From: Promethearchaeota archaeon
GTDB lineage: Archaea > Asgardarchaeota > Lokiarchaeia > Sigynarchaeales > SOKP01
NCBI GenBank assembly: GCA_019057775.1
Contig: JAHLWT010000125.1
Location: 1 to 38,579, forward strand
Length of the DNA: 38,579 nucleotides
Direction: 5' to 3'
The notes under the pieces: generated by a model
What the model saw: the letters and a program-made list of their open reading frames with translations, nothing else
Told to the model about the DNA's origin: nothing
Database searches by the model: none
Shown here: one piece after another, positions 25,483-36,127 of the stretch
Numbering within the stretch: position 1 is the stretch's first letter
Layout of the letters: each line of letters starts with the position of its first letter
Program-made: the position numbers and the translations under genes

Positions 25483-26379
25483 ATGGAGAAAAAACCAATT
25501 GCTTTAGCTTGTAGATTGGACTCTGAAAGAGCAATTAAATTAACAAGGAGAATTTTTGAATTCTTAGTTCAAAGGGGTGAAGTAGTTCATTTAGAAACAA
25601 GAATTGCTCCAAAAATATTTCCCCATAATGGTATGGACTTGAATGAGATGAATTCTCATAACATTAAGTTTATTGTTATTGTTGGGGGTGATGGATCAAT
25701 ACTAAGAGTAGTTAAAGGGCTATCCCAAAAAGACCCCCCTCCAATTTTAGGAGTTAACGTGGGCTCCATTGGCTTTTTAGATGAATCTAATGGAAGATTA
25801 ATATTTAAAGATTTAATAAAAGTACTAAAAGGAGAATTTGAATATGAAACTTGTTCAAAAATAATGCCATTCATTGTAAAAAATTCTGAAGAAATTAGAT
25901 TGAATAGTGCTTTAAATGAAGTTTTAATAGTATCATCTAAAAGTTCTAAGGTCCTACAAGTATCCATAAAGATTAATGGTATCTTCCTTAATCGCCTTTA
26001 TTTAGATGGAGTAATAGTTTCAACATCTACTGGATCAACAGCTTATAATTTAAGTGCGGGTGGAGCGATTGTTAATCCTAACTTAGAAATTATGCAAATA
26101 ACACCATTAAATAGTTTTGCGAGATCTGGTTTAAAACCTATAGTAGTTCCATTGGATTCTGAGATTGAAATCCAATTGTTAAGGCCTCGTTTAGAAGCAA
26201 AAATAGTTATAGATGGGCAAAGAACGATTAAAAAAATTCAACCTAATACAAAAGTTAGAATTCGAAAATCATATTCGAAAATAAAGTTCATTCGTTTTAA
26301 AAAAAGTTATTATACCCGTTTAAGAAAGAAAATTATTGGAACATTAAGAGTTCCCCTTGATGATTCACCAGAAGAATAA
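25483..26379 (+). CDS. nadK: NAD kinase
   Basis: About 298 residues; phosphorylates NAD to NADP. Motifs are VIVGGDGSILRVV (GGDG, with the catalytic aspartate), ALNEVLI (NE), and DGVIVSTSTGSTAYNLSAGG; the C-terminal beta domain ends near VIDGQ. The ATG at 25483 is chosen because it is where the conserved EKKPIALACR start lies; a TTG at 25474 adds three residues. The next gene, nob1, begins about 5 bases after its stop, or overlaps it if an earlier TTG is used. Confidence 0.93.
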   Translation: MEKKPIALACRLDSERAIKLTRRIFEFLVQRGEVVHLETRIAPKIFPHNGMDLNEMNSHNIKFIVIVGGDGSILRVVKGLSQKDPPPILGVNVGSIGFLDESNGRLIFKDLIKVLKGEFEYETCSKIMPFIVKNSEEIRLNSALNEVLIVSSKSSKVLQVSIKINGIFLNRLYLDGVIVSTSTGSTAYNLSAGGAIVNPNLEIMQITPLNSFARSGLKPIVVPLDSEIEIQLLRPRLEAKIVIDGQRTIKKIQPNTKVRIRKSYSKIKFIRFKKSYYTRLRKKIIGTLRVPLDDSPEE

Positions 26380-26383
26380 AAAT

Positions 26384-26932
26384 ATGCAAAATAAGTCTTC
26401 AATATCGATTTTTGATACAAATATATTTCTTACAGGTATTGATTTTAATTTATTTGATGGACTAATTTATACAACACCTACAATAATTGAAGAAATTAAA
26501 GTTAAAAGATATCTAAAGAAAAATCGGAATATTTTATATAAAATTCAAGCTGCTCTTGAAAATCAAAAATTAATAATAAGACCTCCAAAAAAAAAATATA
26601 TTCAGGAAGTTATTATCAAATCAAAAGTCACAGGAGATTATAGTGCTTTATCCGAGGCTGATAAGGAATTGATTGCTTTAGCGCTAGAATTAACCGAAAT
26701 CGATGAATATAAAGTAAAATTTTTCTCAAATGATTATTCAATTGAAAATGTAAGTTTTGAATTACAAATTCCATTTTTTCCCTTATTTAAACAAGGGATT
26801 AAATCTAAAATATTATGGGAAGTCTATTGCCCACATTGTAAAAATGCTCATAATGTTGAAGATTTACACAAAAATTGTGAAATTTGTGGTTCGATTATGA
26901 AAAGACGCCCGAAAAGTAATAAAATATATTAG
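26384..26932 (+). CDS. nob1: Endoribonuclease Nob1 (PIN domain with zinc ribbon)
   Basis: About 182 residues. A PIN domain starts with IFDTNIFLTGI (first aspartate) and continues with PTIIEEIK, SEADKELIALALEL (acidic residues) and FFSNDYSIENV. A C-terminal zinc ribbon (CPHCKNAHN ... CEICG) follows. This is the arrangement of Nob1, which cuts the 3' end of small-subunit rRNA precursor. The ATG at 26384 starts after nadK; a TTG at 26357 would overlap nadK. Co-transcription with nadK is likely and fen1 follows. Confidence 0.88.
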   Translation: MQNKSSISIFDTNIFLTGIDFNLFDGLIYTTPTIIEEIKVKRYLKKNRNILYKIQAALENQKLIIRPPKKKYIQEVIIKSKVTGDYSALSEADKELIALALELTEIDEYKVKFFSNDYSIENVSFELQIPFFPLFKQGIKSKILWEVYCPHCKNAHNVEDLHKNCEICGSIMKRRPKSNKIY

Positions 26933-26997
26933 TTGTTATTATATAATTTGTATCATAAATATTTATCGAAGTAGATAAAAAGGGAATCTTAAGAAAT

Positions 26998-28053
<1,056 letters not shown>

Positions 28054-28141
28054 TGAAAACTTCTATGAAAAAAAGGAAAAATTTTTACGAAATTATAAAT
28101 TCATTATACTAGGATAGTAATTTTACTAAATTTGAAAAATC

Positions 28142-30385
28142 ATGTCATCAAAAGGCAATAATAATAAAGAAAAGGATGAGAAGAATGGAGATAAGGTGCC
28201 AAGTGTGACTTTAAGAATCCAAAAAGCTAAAAAAAGAGATATTGGGCGTAATATCATAAGAATCGATCCAGAAACAATGGAAGAGTTAAAGATACAAACT
28301 GGTGATGTTATTGCTGTTATTGGTAAGAAAAATAGTGCAGGTATTGCTTGGCCAAGTTATCCTCAAGATAATGGGTTAGGAATTGTACGTGTGGATTCTA
28401 GATTACAAAAAAATACTGGAACAAGAATTGATGATACTGTCGAGATTAAAAAAGTAAAAACAGAATTGGCTCAAAATGTAGTTTTAGCTCCTTCAAATTT
28501 TCCCATTAAAAATAATCCTAGATTCGAGAGTTTTGTAAAGAGAAAGTTAAGTGGATATCCTATAACCCTCGATGATTACATCTTCATTTCTATAGGGATT
28601 AGTAGAGAGATTACTTTTAAAGTAATTAGTATGCGTCCTAATGGAATTTGTATTATAAAAGAAGATACTGTTCTTAATATTAGCGAGAGAATTACTGAAG
28701 AGGCAGAGAGAGGCACTTCTTATATCACCTATGAAGATGTTGGTGGTTTAGATAGGGAGATTCAACGAGTAAGGGAAATGGTAGAATTACCTTTACGACA
28801 TCCATCTTTATTTAAACGCTTAGGAATTGATCCTCCAAAGGGGGTTTTACTACGAGGCCCACCAGGTTGTGGAAAGACATTGTTAGCCAAAGCAGTCGCG
28901 AATGAAAGCGAAGCACATTTTATTTCTATAAATGGTCCAGAGATTATGAGTAAATTTTATGGAGAATCTGAAAAAAAATTAAGGAAACTTTTTATTGAAG
29001 CTGAAGAAAAAAGTCCATCAATTATATTTATTGATGAGATTGATGCTATTGCCCCAAAAAGGGAAACGGTAACAGGAGAAGTAGAACGTAGAGTAGTAGC
29101 TCAACTATTAGCTTTGATGGATGGGTTACATGGAAGGGGTAAAGTTATTGTAATAGGTGCTACTAACAGACCAAATAGCCTAGATCCTGCGCTGAGACGC
29201 CCAGGGAGATTTGATCGCGAGATAGAAATCAAAGTTCCTAATGAAAAAGGTAGGAGAGAGGTTTTTCAAATACATACAAGAAATATGCCCTTAGATAAGA
29301 AGATTTCTTTAAAAGAATTTTCACAAATAACGCATGGATTTGTTGGTGCTGATATATCCGCCGTTTGTCGAGAAGCAGCTATGTCTGCTTTGCGGAGATA
29401 TTTACCAAAGATTGATTTAGAAGCAGATTTTATTGATCCTGAGTTATTAGAACAAATTGAAGTAACTAAAGAAGATTTTGAAGAAGCCTTAAAAGAAGTA
29501 TTACCATCTGGAATAAGAGAAGTATTTGTTGAAATTCCGAATGTAACATGGGATGAAGTCGGTGGTCTACATGATTTAAAACAAAAATTAATTGAAGCTG
29601 TAGATTGGCCATTATCATATCCAAATATATTCACTCGTATGGGGGTATCCCCACCAAAAGGGATTCTACTTTATGGGCCTCCAGGATGTGGTAAAACATT
29701 ACTGGCTCGTGCAGTAGCAACAGAATCTAAAGCAAATTTTATTTCAATAAAAGGCCCAGAGCTCTTATCAAAATGGGTAGGAGAAAGCGAAAAAGCTATA
29801 AGAGAGATATTCCGTATAGCTAAAATGGCATCTCCGTGTATCATATTTTTTGATGAATTCGATTCAATTGCTCCTAGTAGAGGGAGACATACTTCTGATT
29901 CTGGAGTGTCAGAGAAAGTTTTGTCACAGTTTTTAACAGAACTAGACGGGTTAGAAGTAATGAAAGATTTGGTAGTAATTGCCGCAACTAATCGCCCTGA
30001 TATTATAGATCCTGCATTAATAAGGCCTGGTAGGATTGATAGAATTCTATTAGTTCCCTTACCAGATGAAGAGGGAAGATTTGAAATCCTAAAACTATTT
30101 ACTAAAAATATGCCGTTAGCTAGTAATTTAAAACTGGAAGATTTAAGCGAAATGATTGATGGATTTTCTGGTGCAGACATTGAAACGTGGTGTCGTGAAG
30201 CTGCATTAATAGCTTTGAGAGAAAATATAAGAGCAAGAAAAGTATCTTTAGAGCACTTTAAAGATGCAAGGAAAGTTGTAAGCCCCACTTTAACCAGAGA
30301 AGTTATTGATTGGTATGAGAAATTTGGAGAAAAATTAAAAAGCAGGAGAATAGAAAAATCAAAAGAAGATGATTTATTTGTTTAA
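28142..30385 (+). CDS. CDC48/VAT-type AAA ATPase
   Basis: A 747-residue protein-unfolding ATPase with an N-domain (residues 20-190, double-psi barrel and four-stranded part) and two AAA rings. Ring 1 has GPPGCGKT near residue 240, [10 protein letters not shown] and [20 protein letters not shown]; ring 2 has GPPGCGKT near 511, [11 protein letters not shown] and [20 protein letters not shown]. Arginine fingers and GAD sensor motifs are present in both. It remodels substrates for the proteasome in archaea. The C-terminus is DDLFV, which resembles the hydrophobic-aromatic-x proteasome-docking tail with F in place of Y. Confidence 0.96.
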   Translation: MSSKGNNNKEKDEKNGDKVPSVTLRIQKAKKRDIGRNIIRIDPETMEELKIQTGDVIAVIGKKNSAGIAWPSYPQDNGLGIVRVDSRLQKNTGTRIDDTVEIKKVKTELAQNVVLAPSNFPIKNNPRFESFVKRKLSGYPITLDDYIFISIGISREITFKVISMRPNGICIIKEDTVLNISERITEEAERGTSYITYEDVGGLDREIQRVREMVELPLRHPSLFKRLGIDPPKGVLLRGPPGCGKTLLAKAVANESEAHFISINGPEIMSKFYGESEKKLRKLFIEAEEKSPSIIFIDEIDAIAPKRETVTGEVERRVVAQLLALMDGLHGRGKVIVIGATNRPNSLDPALRRPGRFDREIEIKVPNEKGRREVFQIHTRNMPLDKKISLKEFSQITHGFVGADISAVCREAAMSALRRYLPKIDLEADFIDPELLEQIEVTKEDFEEALKEVLPSGIREVFVEIPNVTWDEVGGLHDLKQKLIEAVDWPLSYPNIFTRMGVSPPKGILLYGPPGCGKTLLARAVATESKANFISIKGPELLSKWVGESEKAIREIFRIAKMASPCIIFFDEFDSIAPSRGRHTSDSGVSEKVLSQFLTELDGLEVMKDLVVIAATNRPDIIDPALIRPGRIDRILLVPLPDEEGRFEILKLFTKNMPLASNLKLEDLSEMIDGFSGADIETWCREAALIALRENIRARKVSLEHFKDARKVVSPTLTREVIDWYEKFGEKLKSRRIEKSKEDDLFV

Positions 30386-30463
30386 AATTTCAAAAAATTA
30401 ATTAGATTTAAAAAATTATTTACAATTAAATCTTCTTTTAACTTTATTGTTTGGTGATGTATT

Positions 30464-30736
30464 ATAGAATCTCATCGTTGGAACGAAAAACCGATATTAA
30501 ATTCTTTAATTGATATATTAGTAAAAGACAAAGGAGAAATTTTGGATAAAAGGCTTGAAGAACTCTTAAAAAAGGAATTCCCTTATGTTAATCCTATATT
30601 CTTGGAAGAATTATTCATGAAATTAGAAAGTATGAATATTATCAATGTCTTTCGTGTTTCAAAAAATAAAAAAATGATAGTTCTTAATAAAAAGTCTCGA
30701 ACGATTAGAGAAGGAGTAATACCCGATTTCTATTAA
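30464..30736 (+). CDS. Winged-helix-like small protein, start uncertain
   Basis: The protein consists of three predicted helices and a hairpin: ILNSLIDILVKDKGEI, DKRLEELLKKEFPYVN, FLEELFMKLESMNIINV, then VFRVSKNKKMIVLNKK. This matches a winged helix, with the third helix as recognition helix. A TTG at 30542 with AAGGAG five bases upstream would give only 64 residues and would drop the first helix. The frame is open upstream to a TGA at 30455-30457 and has no ATG/GTG/TTG before 30542. A GGTGAT at 30453-30458 precedes ATT/ATA codons at 30461-30466, and an ATG at 30457 lies in a frame one base off. It is convergent with the HerA-like gene, whose stop is immediately adjacent. Confidence 0.6.
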   Translation: MESHRWNEKPILNSLIDILVKDKGEILDKRLEELLKKEFPYVNPIFLEELFMKLESMNIINVFRVSKNKKMIVLNKKSRTIREGVIPDFY

Positions 30737-32254
30737 TCATTTATTTTTCCAATTTAAACATGTTTGAGCTAATGAAACATCTTCCATCTGAGACTTAAAT
30801 TTTCGTTCTCTTACATCAATAAATACAGGATAATTTACAGCATTTCCCATTAAAAGCATCTCTCCGACACCTAAGCTAGATATCATTGTTGCATATTCTT
30901 TCGTTATTGCTTCCGAACTATCCATTAAATGTTTTAAATCGTAAGGATTTTTTATGTTTAAAACAATTTTGGAATTACATTGAGAGAGTGCTGTGGTGCT
31001 TAACTTTTTTGGCCTCTGGCTTATCAAACATAAGCAAGCCATAAATTTCCTTCCTTCTCTTGCTATTAACTCAATTACAGGTTTTGATATGGCTTTAGAA
31101 TGGGCAGCTTCAGGGCAGAATTGATGGGCTTCTTCGACGATTAATAAAAAGGGAGGAATATCATTAGTTCTCCGAAGATTAAACAAGCGATAACATATAT
31201 AATCTACAATAATTTGTTTCTTTCTAATGCTGGTTTCTTGCTGAAAGTTAAAAATAGTAATTTCTTGTTTGTTTAAAATTCTCTCTAAAACTGGATTCTC
31301 TTGAGCCCCAAATAGATGTAGTCGTTCTATTTCGGATAACCAGCCGATTAGTGCTTGTTTAGTACTTTTATTTCCATCAGGATCGTTTTCTATTTGGTGA
31401 ATGATATTTTTTAAGGAGTATTGATTTTTTTTGACTTCATTTTTTCTTAATTTTTTTATATGTTTTGCAAGTTCTCTCACTTGAACGTGTGAAATTTGTT
31501 CTTGGTATTTATTAAATGAATAAGCAGAAAGTTTTGGTACAGCAATTTGAAAATAAGAGATATCATAAATTTTTACTTTTCCTTTTAGTTTTGGAATGTT
31601 ATTTAAATATAAATATTCTCCATGGACATCAAATAAAATTAAAGCTGGAGTACCAAATTCTTCTTTTCTTGTTAATAATTCTTCGATAAGAACAGAAGTA
31701 AAATAACTCTTTCCCCCTCCTGAAATAGATAGAATAGCAAAATGTTTATTTAATAACCGATTCATATCTATTTTTACTTCTGAATTTATAATTTTTATAT
31801 TCCCTAAATGAAGCCCAGATTTATTGTTAAAACCAAGAAATTTGTTTAAAAGGTCTTCCCCTACAATATAAACTTCTTTTCCTGGGCTTGCAGGGTACGT
31901 CATTCTCTGTACTCTTTCTATTTCTTGATTTTCTTTATCTTTAAACTTAATTAAACCTAAGCATTTTACAATACCAATAGAAAATTCGAATTCCTCACTT
32001 GGAAACAGTCCTTTTAAAGTATTGGGATTATTATTGTTATTATATGCTTTAATTGTTAATGCATCAGTAAAGTACTCATTAATTAATATTATTTCCTCAA
32101 TAATACCAATTAAGAATCCATCATGTGAAGTCGTATAGACAAACAGGCCCTTTTGAGTTAAGATGCCATTATTTCGTCTATTAATTACAAAAGGAAATTT
32201 AGTGACATTTGGTAATTGTTGAAAATTAAAGACGGTTCCGATTTTTATTGCCAT
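30737..32254 (-). CDS. HerA-like DNA-translocating ATPase
   Basis: A 505-residue HerA/FtsK-superfamily ATPase (DUF87 type). An N-terminal HAS-barrel-like part of about 170 residues is followed by LSISGGGKSYFTSVLIEELL (P-loop, with the first glycine replaced by serine), ALILFDVHGEYLYL (Walker B-like), PFLLIVEEAHQFCPEA, LCLISQRPKKLSTTALSQCNSKIVLNI (sensor, arginine finger region) and NPYDLKHLMDSSEAI. HerA pairs with the NurA nuclease in DNA end resection, but no nurA gene is adjacent. It could therefore be a HerA paralogue with another role. Its stop is directly next to the stop of the winged-helix gene. Confidence 0.85.
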   Translation of the reverse strand: MAIKIGTVFNFQQLPNVTKFPFVINRRNNGILTQKGLFVYTTSHDGFLIGIIEEIILINEYFTDALTIKAYNNNNNPNTLKGLFPSEEFEFSIGIVKCLGLIKFKDKENQEIERVQRMTYPASPGKEVYIVGEDLLNKFLGFNNKSGLHLGNIKIINSEVKIDMNRLLNKHFAILSISGGGKSYFTSVLIEELLTRKEEFGTPALILFDVHGEYLYLNNIPKLKGKVKIYDISYFQIAVPKLSAYSFNKYQEQISHVQVRELAKHIKKLRKNEVKKNQYSLKNIIHQIENDPDGNKSTKQALIGWLSEIERLHLFGAQENPVLERILNKQEITIFNFQQETSIRKKQIIVDYICYRLFNLRRTNDIPPFLLIVEEAHQFCPEAAHSKAISKPVIELIAREGRKFMACLCLISQRPKKLSTTALSQCNSKIVLNIKNPYDLKHLMDSSEAITKEYATMISSLGVGEMLLMGNAVNYPVFIDVRERKFKSQMEDVSLAQTCLNWKNK

Positions 32255-32402
32255 ATTATCAGATATCCTTCATGAGATTGATAAAAATAATGATTTGCTT
32301 TAATTAGAGAATTATATTACATAAAAAAAAGATAAGAGAACAAAATTAGTAATTTAATTAAAAAAAAACCTAGGATATTTTCTTAACCTTACTGTTTTAA
32401 AC

Positions 32403-33011
32403 TTATTCCTCTTCTTCTTTTTCTAATATCCCCATAATTTTAAGTATTAAATAATACCCATTTTTCCAAAAATAAATCATGAATAGAACAGCACCAATCA
32501 GTAAAAAAAGAACAATTCCTACAAACAGCACCCATGGACCTGTACTATCTAATAAATTGAGAAGTGAAAATGAATCACCAGATGGTTCTGTTATCAGATC
32601 CCAAATTATCGCAAAAAGAGTACCTAAAATAATTGCTAATAAGCTTATTAATAAACCTCCAGCACCAATCTTTACATCTATTCTATTTTTATATTTTTCC
32701 TCAAGTTGTCTCCTTCTATAAATAAATTTAATTAAAGAGCGTGAGGTTTTTTTGAATAAACCAAAAAAGAAGACAAGCAGAAAGAATAATCCCGCTGAAA
32801 ATCCCCCCACTATCGCTATTTGATATCCTAAATTAAGATCCAAGAATAATTCAAGTTTTCCTGTAGGAGCAATAAAAATATCTGCAATTGTCCAAATAAT
32901 TCCACCCAAAGTAGTAATTGTAGCGATTACAATAAATATATAAATTATTGCCGCAATAGTTCTTTGAATTTTTTTATATTCAATAGGTGGGCTTGAAGAT
33001 TCTCTTTCCAC
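32403..33011 (-). CDS. Four-transmembrane protein of unknown function
   Basis: A 202-residue membrane protein starting at a GTG. Hydrophobic segments lie at about residues 18-45, 64-88, 116-138 and 157-180. A basic cytoplasmic loop with KTSRSLIKFIYRRRQLEEKYKNRID lies in the middle and the C-terminus is acidic (ILEKEEEE). I recognise no domain. Flanking gaps of 147 bp (32255-32402) and 187 bp (33012-33198) contain only AT-rich sequence. Confidence 0.65.
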   Translation of the reverse strand: MERESSSPPIEYKKIQRTIAAIIYIFIVIATITTLGGIIWTIADIFIAPTGKLELFLDLNLGYQIAIVGGFSAGLFFLLVFFFGLFKKTSRSLIKFIYRRRQLEEKYKNRIDVKIGAGGLLISLLAIILGTLFAIIWDLITEPSGDSFSLLNLLDSTGPWVLFVGIVLFLLIGAVLFMIYFWKNGYYLILKIMGILEKEEEE

Positions 33012-33198
33012 TCATATCACACTATGTTTATTATTGTTTTATCAATAATATATATTCAGATTTATTCTTTTGTTCTGTTTTGTTTTTAGAGTTTTAAAAG
33101 AATTTATCGTCCATATACCATAATTATAGAAAGAATAATAATCTAAATATATAAAATTGATTATTGTGAAGAAAATCAAATTAATAAAAAAAAGAAAG

Positions 33199-34734
33199 TT
33201 AATCAAAATCTTTAGTTTGAGTTATAGCACTAAATCTTTTATAAAAATTATTGCTTTTTAAAAGGCTATAAATGTCAAAGGCAAAATTTGACAATTCATT
33301 ATAGAATTTATTATTGGCTTCATTAGGGATCCATTTTTTGTCAACTTTACACAAATTCTCAGCAGCTTTTGCGATATCAGAAAAAATTCCCGCTCCGGAA
33401 GCAGCTAGTATAGCAGCACCTAAAGAGGTTGATTCTTCAATAACGTTTCTTACACAGGTTATTCCTAACACATCAGCATATATTTGATTCCAGAAATCAG
33501 AACGAGATCCACCACCAGTTAACATCAACTCTTTTGGTTCAATCCCTAATTCTTTAAAAACACCAATATTCTTTTTTATTTCAAATGCCACACCTTCTAA
33601 TACTGAACGATAAAGATCTCTTCGTTCATGTCCTAACGCTAATCCAAAAATAATGCCTTTAGCTAGTGGGTTCCAATTAGGTGCGCCAGAGCCAATAAAG
33701 TGGGGAATAAGGAGTATCCCTCTACTACCTATTGATGATTTTTCTGCTTCTGCAGTTATTAAATCATATGTATCTTGTCCTTCCTGAGTTTCTATGCATT
33801 CTTTATACCCTATTTGATCCCTAAACCATCTAAGCACGGCTCCAGATGTAAAAATACTAGCCTCTTGAACCCAAGCTCCTGGAACAGCATGACAGCTACA
33901 TAAAACACGCTTTTCAGGATCAAATTTTGGTTCAGGTAAATGTGCAAGTATAAAACTCCCGGTTCCTGTTGTACATTTAATTTTCCCGGGAGAAACAACG
34001 CCTACTCCTAAAGCGGCAGATTGTTGATCACCCGCACCTGTTACGACTAAGGTTTTTTTATCAAATAGAGTCTCATCAGTACTAATTTCTCCGATCTCCA
34101 TTCCACTTTCAATAGCTTCTGGCATTTTGTCTAAATCTATTTCCAGTTCAGAGGCAATATAATCAGAATATTTTAATTTAGTAATATCAAATAACATTGT
34201 TCTACTTAAATTACTAAAATCACTAACATATTTTCCTGTTAGTTTATAAAGTATGTAATCAGATACCAATAAAAATTTATGAGTCTTCTGGTAGATATTC
34301 GGTTTCTTATCTTTGAACCAAAGTATCTTAGGAGCAGAAAAATACGGGTCAATAGTTAAACCTGTCATGCTATAAATTTTATCCACACCTACATGTTTCT
34401 TAATAAATTCCACTTGTTCTGTAGTACGGCGATCTTGCCAGACTATAGCATTATGGAGTGGATTCCCTTGACGATCCACCGGAACAATCGTCTCTCGCTG
34501 GTTTGTAAGGGAAAGACTTACAATCTCAGTTTTATCTATCCCGCCCTTTTTAATCGCTCCTTCTATAGTCATTTTAATAGATTCCCACCAAATGTTTGCA
34601 TCTTGTTCCACAAACGATGGCGAAGGATAATAACTTTCCCATTCTCTATAATCACTAGCAATTATCGTACCATCTAGATCATATATATAGGTTCTGCAAC
34701 CCGTTGTGCCTAAATCTAATGCAGCTACAAACAT
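33199..34734 (-). CDS. FGGY-family kinase, glycerol/xylulose kinase-like
   Basis: A 511-residue sugar/polyol kinase with the full set of FGGY motifs: ALDLGTTGCR (phosphate 1 loop), NQRETIVPVDRQGNPLHNAIVWQDRRT, VSDYILYKLTGKYVSDFSN, VVTGAGDQQSAALGVG with the catalytic aspartate, CTTGTGSFILA, and ELMLTGGGSRSDFWNQIYADVLG (adenosine region). NQRET and IVWQDRRT are seen in glycerol kinases, while other segments resemble xylulokinases; substrate not assigned. Unlike the kinase at 19124, the first loop is canonical. Upstream it is divergent from an HTH_10 gene across 247 bp (34735-34981) that contains no gene I can identify. Confidence 0.92.
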   Translation of the reverse strand: MFVAALDLGTTGCRTYIYDLDGTIIASDYREWESYYPSPSFVEQDANIWWESIKMTIEGAIKKGGIDKTEIVSLSLTNQRETIVPVDRQGNPLHNAIVWQDRRTTEQVEFIKKHVGVDKIYSMTGLTIDPYFSAPKILWFKDKKPNIYQKTHKFLLVSDYILYKLTGKYVSDFSNLSRTMLFDITKLKYSDYIASELEIDLDKMPEAIESGMEIGEISTDETLFDKKTLVVTGAGDQQSAALGVGVVSPGKIKCTTGTGSFILAHLPEPKFDPEKRVLCSCHAVPGAWVQEASIFTSGAVLRWFRDQIGYKECIETQEGQDTYDLITAEAEKSSIGSRGILLIPHFIGSGAPNWNPLAKGIIFGLALGHERRDLYRSVLEGVAFEIKKNIGVFKELGIEPKELMLTGGGSRSDFWNQIYADVLGITCVRNVIEESTSLGAAILAASGAGIFSDIAKAAENLCKVDKKWIPNEANNKFYNELSNFAFDIYSLLKSNNFYKRFSAITQTKDFD

Positions 34735-34981
34735 GATACATCTACAATCTCTTTTGTATTATCATAAAATATTGATTCATTTCTTATAATTAGTATCAAT
34801 AATAAATTAAAATAATTTCCATATTGATTGAAATTATAAAAATGCATTTAATAAATACAATTAGAAAATACTACGTAAATTATAGAAAATTATCAAGATT
34901 ATTATTATTTAGGTCTAATTCAAATGAAAGAAATTCTTTAGAATGGTGCTTAAATTGAGGGATTTTAAATGATGATAAACA

Positions 34982-35212
34982 TTGTTAAGTGTTCAAAAAC
35001 TAACTATAAGTAAAGAGAACATTCTAGATTGTTTAACAAAAAGACAACGTGACTTTTTAGTATTCGCTAAAAATCAGGGGTATTATCAATTCCCACGTAA
35101 GAACAATGCGGGAAAGATTGCAGAAATATTAAATTTAAGTAAGTCTACCTTGATAGAACATCTACGCAAAGCTGAAAATCGATTAATCAATCAAATTTTA
35201 CAAGGATTATAA
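34982..35212 (+). CDS. HTH_10 (bacterio-opsin-activator type) helix-turn-helix protein
   Basis: A 76-residue protein matching the HTH_10 domain: LTKRQRDFLVFAKNQGYYQFPRKNNAGKIAEILNLSKSTLIEHLRKAENRLI. HTH_10 normally sits at the end of larger archaeal regulators with sensor domains, but only the DNA-binding part is present here. It could be a genuine stand-alone regulator. The TTG at 34982 is the only start after a TAA at 34976-34978. ATGs at 34969 and 34972, preceded by GAGGG, open a frame one base off that would join if the A5 run at about 35000 lost one A. The next gene is convergent at 35371 after an empty 158-bp gap. Confidence 0.7.
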   Translation: MLSVQKLTISKENILDCLTKRQRDFLVFAKNQGYYQFPRKNNAGKIAEILNLSKSTLIEHLRKAENRLINQILQGL

Positions 35213-35370
35213 TATAATGGAATTTCAAAAAAAATGCGTATAAAAATATCTTAAAAATCTGCTTTTTAAACATCTCAGATAATCCAAATTCGTATAAAAT
35301 ACTGTATCAGGAAATCCCGTTAACGTGACACGAAAAACCCTTTGTATTATTATTCGAAAGTCTCAATAAA

Positions 35371-36039
35371 TCAACTTTTTTGATACCCACAATATAGACA
35401 AATGAATTTAACTAACCCCACATTAAAGCCCTTTATCTCTGTAATCAGTTTGTTGCAGTTCGGACATCGTGGAGAATACTCGGGAAACCACTGCCCTTTA
35501 ATATTCGGCATCTGCTTAAATATATTATTAAATTTCAATTTTTCTATATTTTTCTTATTTACTTGGAGCAATTGCTGTTCTTCAGCGATAGATTTTCCTT
35601 TAGGCGCTAAAACCATTAAAAATTTCATTTTATTTGGATTATTTAATAAAGATAAAGTACGCAAAATAGCTTCTTTTTTATATTGTTTAAACAATTTCCC
35701 TAATTCTGGAGGTGCTAATGCCACCAAAATTGCTTTTTCTTCTGATTTTTGTATTAGCAGCTGGTAGATTCTTCTTTCATTATCCATACCCCATACAAAA
35801 TTCCATGGCTTTATATCATAATCCTCAGCATTAGGACCAAGAATTCTTTTAATGCTTTCTACCCATGAATAATGTTTGAATTTATACAAATTTGAGAGAA
35901 TATCATCAAAAAACTCCAGTTCAATTACGGGAAATGTCTTAAATATATTTTTCAATGAATATAATTTCACTTCTGTTAATATCTTTGAATTTAATGAAGC
36001 CCAAGGTGTTAAAGTATAGATTTTAAAAAAATTACTCAT
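35371..36039 (-). CDS. Uncharacterised protein with C-terminal zinc ribbon
   Basis: A 222-residue protein that I do not recognise. The first 190 residues look like an alpha/beta domain, with LYKFKHYSWVESIKRILGPN, KPWNFVWGMDNERRIYQLLIQKSEEKAILVALAPPELGKLFKQYKKEAILRTLSLL, and a strand FLMVLAP. The end has RCPNCNKLITEIKG ... FICLYCGYQKS, a four-cysteine zinc ribbon. It is divergently transcribed from the paralogous pair that starts at 36128, 88 bases away, so it may share a promoter region with them. No enzymatic motif is clear. Confidence 0.7.
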   Translation of the reverse strand: MSNFFKIYTLTPWASLNSKILTEVKLYSLKNIFKTFPVIELEFFDDILSNLYKFKHYSWVESIKRILGPNAEDYDIKPWNFVWGMDNERRIYQLLIQKSEEKAILVALAPPELGKLFKQYKKEAILRTLSLLNNPNKMKFLMVLAPKGKSIAEEQQLLQVNKKNIEKLKFNNIFKQMPNIKGQWFPEYSPRCPNCNKLITEIKGFNVGLVKFICLYCGYQKS

Positions 36040-36127
36040 ATAATATCTAAAGGGTGTATCAGTAAAAAATTGAATTTATATTTTAAATTAATAATTTTTA
36101 AAAGTTACTACCAATATAATATCTCAT

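Noticed and set aside
29266..30288. Long open frames on the minus strand opposite the CDC48 gene
   Set aside because: They lie fully inside a well-supported AAA ATPase gene, have no recognisable domain and follow the codon shadow of the plus strand.
35237..35303. CGTATAAAA occurring twice, 54 bp apart
   Set aside because: A 9-base AT-rich repeat in a gap is expected by chance, and no plus-strand gene follows closely; kept only as a note.
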